Source of the DNA: Tetmemena sp. SeJ-2015
Lineage: Eukaryota; Ciliophora; Spirotrichea; Sporadotrichida; Oxytrichidae
NCBI GenBank assembly: GCA_027382625.1
Contig: JAJKFJ010021481.1
Span: forward strand, 1-64,000
Length of the DNA: 64,000 nt
Reading direction: 5' to 3'
The position numbers were made by a program, and so were the translations under genes. The notes beneath the pieces were generated by a model, which did no database searches, had not been told where the DNA came from, and saw nothing but the letters and a program-made list of their open reading frames with translations. Positions 34,590 to 45,039 of the stretch are shown piece by piece. Position 1 is the stretch's first letter, and each line of letters starts with the position of its first letter.

Positions 34590-36525
34590 ATGGAAGTGAC
34601 TGTAGTGGAGGAGTCGGGCAAGCAACACTTTTACAAGAATTTTCAGGACAAGGCCACGGTCTTCGAAATAAAGCAGCTGATTGAAAAGGACACTGGACAC
34701 AGAATTGATTCTCAAATACTCAAAATAGGCACTCATTACCTATCTGACTTTCTTTTCATCAACTAAATACCTAGCGACGAGTCGTACTGATCCCCAGAGC
34801 GAGCAGTTAGTCAGGCGGACAAGAAACGAATAATCACTTTGAGAGTGTGCAAGCGCATGTTCTAGCTAACACTCAACGTGCAGGATTCTAAGATTCTTTC
34901 TCACGATATGGTTATGGATGTCTATTCATCATCTTCAGTCTTTACACTCAAGCAACTTATCCTACAAGAAGACACACATCAAAATTAGTGAACAAGTTCT
35001 TTCAAATAAAAGGGAGGTTCTCATGGACGAAAAATACCTTAAAGAAATATTCTTTAGGAATGAAGGATGTTTTAAGTTTTATAACCTGTTTAACTATTTG
35101 AAGCTGGCATCATGTCAAGAGGAAGAATAAAAGTAAGGTGGGTCAAGCCTGGAGAACCATAATATCTCGATGCTTGAGGATGAGCTGACTTCAACGCAAA
35201 ATCATCACAGGTAAAACTCAGGTGCGTAAACGCATATCAAAACTGCAAAGGGCAGTGAACACCTCAACAGCACTTGCATGAACACTCCCGGAACAGCTTT
35301 AGGTAGCAAGCAATTTCACCACTATCTAACTTAATTTAAAAGTTATTTACGTTTATTTGTAACTTTGGTGGTAAAGAAGGTTAATCCTGTGAATTAGAGA
35401 GTAACAGTAGGCCTGGATTTTACTTTTAACACTCTCCGAAATGTGAAACGAGTGGGCTGGTAGGAAGATGCACCTTGGTATCGTGAAACTTAGGATGGCT
35501 TAAATTGGCTGTGCTACTGTAAAAATAAGAAGTGCTAGGCTTTCCATCAATTGATCTCAATCCCTCGAGGCTACTCTCTCTTCAAGATGAGTAGAGAAAT
35601 GAAAGACTTCATCATATGTCCCGTCTGCAAGCTAGGGAGTGGCAAGGATCTGGTTGATCTGAGGAATGTAGGTTTCGTAAACTGCGAGTGGGTACTGAAG
35701 GGGAAGTTAATGAACAAGGATGACTCTCGAGTATTTGCTGAAGGCAAGACCTATGATGGGAAATTGTACACCTTCAAAGAGACTAACTATCTTCAAGCTT
35801 ATGAGAACTTAGAGATCATGGTCAAGCCTTTGAAAGAATCCTAGATAGTGAATGACAGTCGAATATACTCAGAAAGTAGTTACCGTTCCTCCTCCGTCTC
35901 TCAATCTCAGAAATAGCGAGACTTGCAAAAAGAGGAGAGAGCAGCAAGTCTTCCTCCTCTAAAAAAAGTCCTCATAAACTCCACTCTTCAAAAACTCGCA
36001 AATGAGGAAAGCAAAGATATCCTACTTATCAAGGAAGCATCAATAAAGCAAGTTCAATAGAAGGAGCAACAGCAGATTATAGTCTTGGACTAAAAACTTC
36101 AAAATTAAAAGGAGCAAGCTCAGCAGATTGAATAGGAAAAGCAAGCAATCGAAGTAAGAGAAAATCAAAACTCAACTTAGGGATAGAAGTAGCACAGACA
36201 GAGCAAAAGTGTGGCTATAGGAATTTAAAAGGCGAAAGGAGGATCCTCTTGGAGCAGGTTCGCAAAGTGTAACAACTGCTGTGCTGATGAAAGTAATAGC
36301 CTAACGTTGGACAATCAGTAGAAAGATGTTGTTGAGGCTTTGGGATCTGTTCATTAAAGTAAAAAGGTTATGGTTAACAAAAGACCTATCAGAGTTAACA
36401 ATAACAATAATTTAAAGTCTCAAGAGATTATAGGATAGGATCAATTAAGTTCTCAAAAGGATAATTAACAAGAGAGAGGACAGAGTGCTGATAAGGGTGA
36501 TCAGTCTAAGTGTGTCATCTTTTGA
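34590..36525 (+). CDS. Ubiquitin-like-domain protein with a cysteine-rich protist domain
   Basis: ATG 34590 (MEVTVVEESGKQHFYKNF) to TGA 36523-36525. The N-terminus is a beta-grasp ubiquitin-like fold (VFEIKQLIEKDTGHRIDSQ), with one in-frame TGA at 34788 read as Trp (DESY-W-SPERAVS). A second ubiquitin-like segment follows. The frame then changes near 34975 (intron or indel). From 35350 it encodes a conserved block with VTVGLDFTFN, LNWLCYCKNKKCQAFHQL, FIICPVCKLG and FVNCEWVLKGKLM, a likely zinc-binding Cys cluster. The C-terminus is a Gln-rich helix and a basic tail. Related ubiquitin-like proteins occur across protists; the role is unknown. Confidence 0.6.
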
Positions 36526-36748
36526 ACGTTTTAATGTCTAATAACCTACATAGAATTTTGGAGTTAACTTTAAGTTAATCTTGTGATGGAATCTCACTAG
36601 ATTTATACACTTACACTATACTCTAGAATAATAATCATTTAAAATAAAGAGTTATTTATTAATAAAGTATTGAAAATCGATTTATATCTCAGAGTTGTAT
36701 TCACGATTATATGAGTTTGAGAAGCATTTTATAATTATATTTAGTAAA

Positions 36749-39700
36749 ATGCAACTTAATGTACCGCTACAAAGCTCTCAAGATTAGAGTCAGGGCAAAA
36801 AGATACTCACGCTTACTTAGGAGCACTTGCCTGAGGATGTGTAGAAGCTCAGTGAAATATTTCAAAGAGAGCGAGTCCCAATCGGGTACTGGGTCAATAC
36901 TGCTGTAAGTTAATTTTGCTTGATAGAATTTCTGTCTAGCTCAACTTTAATCTCTCATCTTATATCTCCTAACTCATTCTTTGATTAGTTGATGTACTAC
37001 AAGTAAGGAAACCTGAGAGCCTTTGAAACCTTACTACTATCTGGCTTGAATGAATCTTTGGACCGCAGGAACCACACTTACCTCTACGACACCACTGACG
37101 ATAGAATCGAAGGCTTGAATAAGCTGGCTTCATTTTATCTGGCTGCAAGTCAACTTGACAACGACCCCGCTCAACACGACCTCAGGACATAGAAGGGCAT
37201 GTACAACATCAACTCTGCAGACAATTTGCACAATGCTAATCCTTAGAACTGGATTACTAAAAGCTTCTATGTCATGTCCCAAGGTAACTTCCAAGGAGTG
37301 AAGTAGTACCTAGATTACTTCAAGCAATTCAACTTCGCACATCCTCTTGTTCAATTGATCCTTGCTCTCAGAGAATTCAACAGCCAGAACTATGGAGGCA
37401 GTCTTGAGTTGCTAAAACAAATTTTAAGGGATAATCCTCGCAGTCCTCCTTCAATTAGATATGGAATTGGTCTTTGCTACTACCGTCTTGGTAATATAGA
37501 GAAGGCTAGTTTGGCTTTCAAGAGAGTCCTAGAGTTAGAATCTGACAACGTGATGGCCTTGATTTCATTAGCTATTGTTGAGATATCTCAGCAGTATTAC
37601 GATGAGGAGGTGAGGAAGAGTGTCCAGGATTTGTTGCAAAGGGCCTATGAAATAGATGACTAGCACCCACTTGTGCTTAGATACTTGGCAGAACACTATT
37701 TCATGAGCAGCAAGTTTGCCATAGCAAATAAGATGTGCGTCAATGGTTTTAAGAATCTGGAGCGATTCAGAAAGAACGAGGGCAACCTCAAGGAGAACCC
37801 GACATTCAGAAGAGAACTAGATTTCCTAAAGAGCGATCTATATTTCATCCAAGGCAAGATCAAACATGTAGAAGATGAATATCAAGAAGCGATGGCGTTC
37901 TACCTAAAGGCGATTAAGATGAATCCAGCTAACTCATTTAATTAAGATGAAGAGTACTAATAATTATTTACATAACTTTGCTGCTCAATTCAATTTAGCA
38001 AAGGTCTATTTCTGCTTCAACTAACTGCTTGAGTGCGAGCACTGCCTAGAGCCACTACTTAAGAATTAAAGGTACAAGGACTGCTTAATTAAGTCAATCT
38101 TTCAGACTTGTAAATTTATAATGCTTTGAGGGATTAAGATTGCTAGCTCAGACAAAGTGCAGATAAGGAAAGTCGCAAGAGTCTATTGAGTTATTCAAGC
38201 GCGTGCTCGAGCTGAACCCCCAGGATTTTGAAGCCAACTTCGAGATAGCTCAGATGCTGGAGCAGACAGATCCGAAGGCCTCTCTTAAGAATTACGAGGT
38301 CGGCTTATAAATCATGCAGTAAGATATCCAAGATAGACTTGCAAATGGTGATGTACTACAGAAGGAAGAGTAGATCATCCCACCTGAGCTCCATATTAAT
38401 GTAGGTACACTCAGACTCGAGGTGGGGAAAATTAAAGAGGCTTTTGATTCCTACTCAGCTGCAGTGAAGAACTGCGAGCTTATGTTAGACATTAAGCCTG
38501 CAGACCAGAAGACTGTATCTATCTTGGTGACTGCAAGATTCAACTTGGGCTTTTGGTTCGAATAGCATCAGCGATTTGGAGAAGCCTCTGAGCAGTACAA
38601 GCTAGTTCTAAAGTTGGAGCCAACTTATGTTGATGCGTACCTTAGACTGGCATACTTGGCGAAGAATAGAGGCGACACTAAGAGAGCATTCGACTATATA
38701 GATCAAGCTACTTAGAACCATATTAAGGCTCCAGAGCAGTTTGCAAAGCCAATTACTGAGTTTTCAATGAAGGGCAAGTTATATATGGACATGCATGAAC
38801 TCCAAAAAGCTCATGAAGCTTTCAGATTCGTGACTGATAAGCTACAAAGAGACGGGTACGCTCTACTAGGAGTAGGCAACTGCTACTATGAGATGAGCAC
38901 TGCCTACAGAGAGGAGATCTCGAAACAGAACGAGCTGCTCTTCAAAGCAATGGAGAAGTACATGCAAGTACTGGAAATGGACGAAGCGAACGCTTATGCT
39001 GCTTTGGGAGTAGCAAATGTCCTAACTGAGCATGGTAAGATCAACGAGAGCATGGATATCTACAAAGCATTGAAAGAGAACTGCCCAAATATTCTTAACA
39101 TAAGTTAATTCAATTATCTCCAAAGATAAGTAATCAAGTGTTTTTCGATTTTACATTTATTATTTATGATGGAGCAATATGAGCCACGCTCTAGTAAATC
39201 TAGGTCACTTGAGCGTCTATCAACAGAGTTTTGTGAACGCCATAAACTTCTACAGCAAAGCGCTGGAGTTGTTCGAGGGAGGGCGTAACTTGGAAATCGA
39301 ACTCTATTTATCAAAGGCCTATTATGTGCAGAAGGATTTCTCAAGCTGCAGGAAATTGCTAGAACAGTTGATGGTGCGCTATCCTTAAGACCTTCGCATT
39401 CGCTTCAATTTGTCAAAGTGCCTCACCTAGCAAGCCACTGAAGTCTTCAACAAAGCTATCCGCAGGGTCACTGAGACCAGAGATACCATCGCAGCACTTG
39501 AATATGCTCGCAAGCTTACACAGCACATCACAAACGTGGATAAAGATTCTCAGAGACAGAATAGAGACGTGCTTGCTCAATACCTGCCAAGTAACCTCTC
39601 AAAGGAGGGCTTTGACTTGCAGAGACAAACCTACAGAGTGATGTTCGGTGCAGCCTCTGAGAACTTGAAGTTCATCTAAGAGATGCTGGACAACAGTTAG

Positions 39701-40432
39701 AGGTTCCTGGAGAATGACCAGGACGTAGAATAGCAAATGTACTTACAAGAGAACATCAAGGCTCACCAGATCCAGAGTATTCAGTCCGTCAAGGAGAAGG
39801 AAGAGTAGGAGAAGCAGGCTCGTCTGAAGGAAATTCAAGAAAGGGAACAGGAGATTGCTGCTAAGCATGAAGAAGAGGCTGCTGCTATAGCTATGGAAAT
39901 GATGGAGTCATTCATAACCTCTAAGGGTAAAAGCAGTGGTAAGCAAAGAGGAGCTAGAGCAGGCGGCGATGATTCTGAAGAGGATGAGAGAGCCTTCTCA
40001 CTGAACCACAACCAACTGGATAGGAAGATGGGCATAAAAGACTTCGGCAACGAAGAGGAGGATGAAGAGCCCGAGTACCAGGACAAGGAGGGCGAAGAGG
40101 ACTTCTATGAAGAGAATAAGGGCGAGAACGGGGAGAAGAAGAAGAAAGAGAAGAAGCACAAGGACAAGAAGAGCAAGAAGGAGAAGAAGCACAAGGACAA
40201 GAAGAGTAAGAAGGAGAAGAAGCACAAGAAGAGAAGACTGGAGAGAGGGGACCGGGCCGATGAGGTCCTAGGAATGGAGGAGGAAGACTTGGTGAGAAGC
40301 GAGTAAGAGAACGAAGTTGGAGCTGATGCTGAAGCTACTAGAGAGGAAGGTGGCAGAAGACTGAAGAGGAACAGAGCTATCAGTGAGGAGGAAGAGCAGC
40401 AATAGCAAGAAGACCAGGAAATGGCAGAGTGA
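36749..40432 (+). CDS. CTR9: CTR9, TPR subunit of the Paf1 complex
   Basis: ATG 36749 (MQLNVPLQSSQDQSQGKK) to TGA 40430-40432, about 1,100 codons with several introns, including a 105-nt one after NTA and one at about 39106-39175. It has tandem tetratricopeptide repeats throughout (YGIGLCYYRLGNIEKASLAF, LVNLGHLSVYQQSFVNAINF and others), a coiled coil near 39790-39900, an acidic stretch and a Lys-rich C-terminus. Order and length match CTR9, a scaffold of the Paf1 transcription-elongation complex in the nucleus. Two frame changes near 37950 and 38130 are likely short introns or indels. Many TAG/TAA Gln codons are present. Confidence 0.88.
40126..40240 (+). repeat. Lys-rich tandem repeat within CTR9
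   Basis: A unit of about 33 bp, encoding roughly KKEKKHKDKKS, is repeated two to three times with minor changes. It forms the basic tail of CTR9; acidic sequence precedes it. Confidence 0.8.
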
Positions 40433-40686
40433 AGAAGTTGAAACCAACGTTCTGGAGTTGAGAAAGTTGCATAAGGTTCCGGGATTAACTCACTCATAAG
40501 CGACAGAAGGACTAGATATTATTAATTCAAGATTAAAACCTCTATAAATCTATTTTTCTCATAGGTGAAAGAGTAAAAATATTTTGTGATAAAGGTTTTA
40601 AATCAAAAGCAACAATGAAAGAGACATCCAAATAAATTAGGCTTGTTCATATTTCAAATCACAATCTTTTAATTTTAAGATATGAT

Positions 40687-40945
40687 ATGGAAGCATTCGA
40701 AAGAGGCAGAGATTGATTCAACAAAGTTGAGAGTGGAGCAGCTTTCTCAAATTCAAAAGCTCAAGCAATGACTGAATCACGAAAGAAAAAGACAGGCGTA
40801 GCAAAGATGTCATCCCAAAGCCCTGAGAAAGTAAAAAATCCTTTTATACAAATTTAATATAAGAAATCCAAAAACTGATTGTGCAGGTGTAGCGTTGGTA
40901 GCTCCTCAGTTTAGGAATGTAGAAAGGCCGCCTCAGAATCTTTGA
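40687..40945 (+). CDS. Possible small gene with an in-frame TGA
   Basis: ATG 40687 (MEAFERGRD), TGA as possible Trp, then FNKVESGAAFSNSKAQAMTE and MSSQSPEK. A GTAAAA..ATAAG intron of about 34 nt may lead to an exon encoding AGVALVAPQFRNVERPPQNL and TGA 40943-40945. The phase across the intron is not exact. Weakly supported and unrecognised. Confidence 0.25.
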
Positions 40946-41030
40946 TCTCACCTCCTTAGCTTCACAAATTCTTAGATCTCAAAGCTCTAGTTCTAATTCA
41001 TTCGAGCTATGAGAGAGGAGATGAACGAAC

Positions 41031-41566
41031 TCATTCGTCATCCATAGCTTCCTCTTCTTCTTCTTCATCGCCTTCTTCCTCAGCCTCCACCATGTCTGCG
41101 CACTTCTTGCCCTTCTTGCCACCGCGCTGAGTGTTGACGATGTTGGGAGCCACGCCAGACTGAACGAAGTCCCCATCCCCAAGTAGCTTGTAGAGTTCCT
41201 CGTCCTTGTTCAGAGCCAGCATGATGTGTCGAGGAGTGATTCTGTTCTTCTTGGCCACATCGGCCTCGCTTGCAGCTAGTTCTATGATCTCAGAGCAGAT
41301 GTACTGCATCACTGCAGCTGTGTAGATGGGAGCACCTCCTCCCACTCTGTCAGAGTAGCGCCTTGCTTCATGAACTTAGCGACGCGGGAGACTGAGAACT
41401 GCAGGCCCACCTTGGCTTGGGTAGAGGACTTAGGCTTCTTGATCTAGTTCATGTCCATGTCAGCATCGGCTGCCCTTGAAAAGTGGAAGCCTTTGCCCTT
41501 TCCTTTGCCTTTGGCGGGCTGCTAGTGGTTGTTGGCGTCTAGTCTTTGGATTCCTGTGGTTTCCAT
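41031..41566 (-). CDS. Histone H2A (variant-like, extended tails; frameshift in assembly)
   Basis: TGA at 41031-41033 and ATG at 41564-41566. The histone fold is clear: VGLQFSVSRVAKFMKQG, then YSDRVGGGAPIYTAAVMQYI, SEIIELAASEADVAKKNRIT, PRHIMLALNKDEELYKLLGD and SGVAPNIVNTQ. The N-terminal tail is longer than usual and Lys/Gly-rich (AKGKGKGKGF). The C-terminus is acidic (run of Glu), unlike canonical H2A. One base is missing between KQG and RYSDRV (about 41360), probably an assembly error. A GT-AG intron at 41578-41660 lies in the 5' leader. It forms nucleosomes with H2B; the diverged tails suggest a variant. Confidence 0.85.
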
Positions 41567-41879
41567 GGAAGTGTCTGCTAGTAGTCTAAACTTGAATAAG
41601 CTTACTCAAACATGACCAAAGATAGAGAAAAGAGGGCTTTAATGCTTGCGAGATACTTACTGTAAGCGAACCTTGCTTTCTTCGATGATAGTTGGTTGGT
41701 TGTGTTTGTAGTGATGATAGTGTAGAAGAGAAGTTGGTTTCTGTCGCCAAATGTAGTTAATGTAACCTCGATTTTTCCATTTTTAAAGAGAAACTAACCA
41801 ATCAAATTCAAACTCTCTTTGCAAATTTTCTATCTTTTAATTGTGGGTGATGCAAAATAAGTTATTGAGTTTCTAAGAT

Positions 41880-43250
41880 GAGGTAGCTGCTGATAGCTTT
41901 CTCCTCTAGAGTATGCATTTCTATTATGCTGCTCATATTCTTGATTTTCATCTCTCTGATAGCTGTAGTCCTGCTATCTCACTTCGTCATTTTGGTAGAA
42001 CTAATCCTCAGGAGTCTCAATCCTCAAGTTGCGGCCAATACTTGCCTTCACAGTCTGATTCTCCTTGGAGGTTTGAACTTAATCGTCCCTCATAGAGTTT
42101 GTCACTATATCGGCTAATGAATCACCATCGTCATAAAACCTCTACTGCTATTATTGCTACTGGACATACTCACCTTAACTTTCATTCTACAAGACTATTT
42201 AGTCCATACTCTGGTGATTGCTTTCTGTCAGTTGACCTATTTGATAGCGATTGCTTTCTTTGGTGTTACTGCCAGGGAGACTTGGATTCATGGAGTTGAA
42301 AGGTCTTAGACTGACGCCCACAGCCTCACCACCACTACCGCCCAAAGATTCAATCTGTTGAAGATTAAGATTCTGAATCTGAGGAGGAGCATTCGAGCTG
42401 CGCAAGTTAAGTGACTGAGTTTGCAATCTCTGGTGAGTGAATGATCATTATTTTCCACATATAGTTATTGGTTAAATGAATAGAGTGAAGATCGCATCAG
42501 ACTCATCTTACTTTGAGTCTGAGTAGCGACCTAGTTAGGAGAACTGGGGCTTGACATTTGGACTTTGGATTAGATTATCCTGCTGATAGTCTGCGTTCAA
42601 GTAGTTCTAAAAATCATTCTGCGAATCCAGATTAGAGTATTATAAAGATTAAAATCCTAATTAGTTAGAGTTTACTAATAATGATTAGAGCTCATTTAAT
42701 ATTGCTATTCTTGAACCATGTTCTCTTTTTCTAATGAAGATCTGAGTCTGGAGATGTTACTGATTTCCTCTAGCTTGAGTAGGCCTCTGCCAAATTCCTG
42801 TGACTGAGAAATCTAGTTAGAGAAGTTGGGGTTGCTTTTTCTCAGGACGAACACATTTTCATTCTCTTGAGAGTTCCTGAGCACATTCAATTTTTAAATA
42901 ATCTCATTTGAAATATGATTTGCTCATTGGTGTTTATCTCGCTCAAAGCAGCAGACCCATAGTAGTTTTACTGGTCTTAGATTTGCATTTAGGGTGCATA
43001 CTGTCTCCTATTTTAAAAGGAAACCTCTTTCGTTGCTTGAGAAGATGGAGGGTGAGCGATCTCAGAACTCAAAGGAACAACCTCACAGTTAACAATTTAA
43101 TCTTGCATTTTGTAAAACCAGCTCAATTTAATTTATAACAATAAGATGCAAAATATAAACAGCTGCAGATGCTAATTTTGAAAAGAACAAATATTAAACT
43201 TGGAATGCTAACTTTATATTTTAAACTTAACTGTCTTATTCTCACATTAA
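41880..43250 (-). CDS. Hypothetical Gln-rich protein with no stop found
   Basis: Minus-strand frame with NVFVLRKSNPNFSNQISQSQ, LLKLEEISNISRLRSSLEKE, an intron of about 80 nt at 42432-42512 (GTAAGATG donor), then a stretch rich in Gln, Ser and Asn (RYQIGQLTESNHQSMD, a run of seven Gln largely from TAA/TAG codons, SIGRNLRIETPEDQFYQND). Downstream of 41900 the frame continues without TGA through the H2A leader. The true 3' end is therefore unknown, either spliced or located elsewhere. The start is not fixed. No domain is recognised. Confidence 0.45.
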
Positions 43251-43428
43251 TTCATCAAAGGAAGTTACTTTTTCATGCTATAAGAAGAAGATAATTAGAT
43301 AGGGCTTTTAATTGTGTAAGCTACTTATAAAATACTCAATGTGCTACTTACATTATTGATGGTCATGAATCTCCATAGTAAAATGCAAACTTCTTGATTG
43401 AAGGGTATCAAATAAATTGTGAATGAAA

Positions 43429-43438
43429 TTTTCTTAAA
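43429..43438 (-). repeat. Pointer-like word TTTAAGAAAA (HID1 segments 2/3, copy 1)
   Basis: Reverse-strand copy of 28387-28396, placed just after the codons for NMIS near the end of HID1 segment 2. Confidence 0.5.
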
Positions 43439-44412
43439 ACTATGATATCATGTTAACTGAGTTGGGGAGATAGGTAAGCTGTGAGTCAATGATATTTTGG
43501 AAGAATTGACTGAAGCCAGTAAAGAGTGGATCCAAATTGATGCGACCATGAATCACTCTCATTAACCTGTAGTGCTCATTTATAGTTAAGTCCTCTACGA
43601 TTTGAATATCATTTGGCTCACTAAATGAAGAATCAGTCAGCCAGCTATTATCTTTACTTCGAGTGATAAAGGAAAAAGTCTTTTATCCTGGTGAGAGAGG
43701 TGTGGCCTCCACTTATAAGGTAGCGCAAGTTATCTATTGAAGGGGGTTTGTATTCAATCAGTACAAGCAGCAAGTGCAAAGCCAAGGACGTCATGGTCTC
43801 CTTTTCACCGTTAGTATCCACTGCGCTTAGATAAGGAATTCCCTAAATCTAATTAAGCCTGGTCAGAACTTACATATCCATTGCAGTCATAGGAGATAAT
43901 CGTATTAACGAGGGAGACAAAGAGATTCTTAGTGTTCTTTGCTCTTCTGCTAGTGAAGTAAGTAGAGTAAGGGTTGAGAACAAGCAGATACTCATCGGGG
44001 CTATAGTATAGTGGCTGTGATAGGAGCACAAGCATCAGCCTCATTAAATCGATCCTCACAGAGTCGTAAGAGTTATAGCTGTGGTTTGGGGCCTCAGGGA
44101 TACTGATGCCTGACTTCCATACGATTTACTCATCAATGGCTGAATTTGAATCAACTTTCTGCAATCTTACCATAATACTGAAGCTCGAGTCCGTCTGGAA
44201 CTTCCTGAACCGAAAATCCGGGCTTGAAAAGGAGAATTGAGAGAGCCTCCATCATCTTGAGTGCGTTTATCTAGTTTCCAAAAAGCGCCTGCTCTCTCCA
44301 CATTGTCCTCATCATTAACTCTTTATCCTCAAAGAGAAGGGGGAACGGTCCTAATCAGAATATGAATAGCTCCCTTCAGTTGCTTCCTTTAGTTGTCCTC
44401 GGTTATTATCTT
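43429..44412 (-). CDS. HID1: HID1-like protein, segment 2 (central part, inverted)
   Basis: Reads leftward from the pointer at 44402-44412: IITEDNQRKQLKGAIHILIR, LLFEDKELMMRTMWREQALF, MMEALSILLFKPGFSVQEV, SYNSYDSVRIDLMRLMLVLL, SQPLYYSPDEYLLVLNPYST, KNLFVSLVNTIISYDCNGY and IHGRINLDPLFTGFSQFFQN, in the order found in HID1. One surplus C in a run of five near 44347 breaks the frame and looks like an assembly indel. Introns occur near 44180 and 43850. The segment lies on the strand opposite to segments 1 and 3. Confidence 0.78.
44402..44412 (-). repeat. Pointer-like word AAGATAATAAC (HID1 segments 1/2, copy 2)
   Basis: Start of HID1 segment 2, on the minus strand; exact 11-bp match to 44974-44984 on the plus strand. 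Confidence 0.8.
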
Positions 44413-44588
44413 CACAATAATCTATATAAAATTATTCTTCATCTGGTATGGGTTCTATTTTAATAATTGACATTTAAGGGACAAAAATTAGGTATTTGCA
44501 TAGAATTTTATCAGAGTCATCATATTTAAATTAACTTCTTTAAATTTATCACTAATTGTTACTATTTGTATTATAAAAGAAGGCAAAA

Positions 44589-44984
44589 ATGGGAGGATCT
44601 TTCTCAGCGACTGACTACCGAGATCAGATAGTCAAATTCCAGAAGAATTATTTAGGCCAGGAAAATGCAACTGAGTTGCAGGCCTTTCTGAACATGTCAG
44701 AAGACTTTTACAACGTGTTTACCACCTGCTACTTAGACGACTTCCGCAAAGTCAAAGAGAGCAAACCTGACAACATCATATATCTTATGTCCTTCGTAAG
44801 TCACAAAAAAAAGGTTCAGCATAAGGTTATTTCCAAAGTGTTTAAAGTTAGAAAAACAATACTTAGGAGGGAATCGGCTTATGCGGAGCCATTTATTCGA
44901 AATATTTTAGTTATAGGAAGTATAAATATTTTTTTAGGCAATCAAAGTGATGTATGATCTTGCCACTCAGGTTAAGATAATAAC
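44589..44984 (+). CDS. HID1: HID1-like protein, segment 1 (N-terminus)
   Basis: ATG 44589 gives MGGSFSATDYRDQIVKFQKN, with an MGS-type start as in HID1 (a possible N-myristoylation site), then FYNVFTTCYLDDFRKVKES and PDNIIYLMSFV. An AT-rich intron (about 44795-44948) leads to VMYDLATQVKIIT, ending at the pointer 44974-44984. The reading past the pointer is AT-rich and not HID1-like. The continuation is the inverted segment at 44412-43429: joining gives the natural sequence LATQVKIITEDNQRKQLKG. Confidence 0.78.
44974..44984 (+). repeat. Pointer-like word AAGATAATAAC (HID1 segments 1/2, copy 1)
   Basis: End of HID1 segment 1. The shared 11 bp encode the K-I-I-T found at both separated ends. 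Confidence 0.8.
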
Positions 44985-45039
44985 AGAAAATATCTCTAAA
45001 TTAGTGAAAATGATCTGAAGTTAATTATTTAGATAAAGT

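Noticed and set aside
39835..40497. Leu/Ser-rich minus-strand ORFs opposite the CTR9 C-terminus
   Set aside because: Antisense shadows of the Lys/Glu-rich CTR9 tail and its tandem repeat.
44795..44957. Extension of the HID1 N-terminal ORF through SHKKKVQHKVISKVF
   Set aside because: AT-rich, not HID1-like, begins at a GTAAG donor and is followed by an acceptor before VMYDLATQV; treated as an intron.
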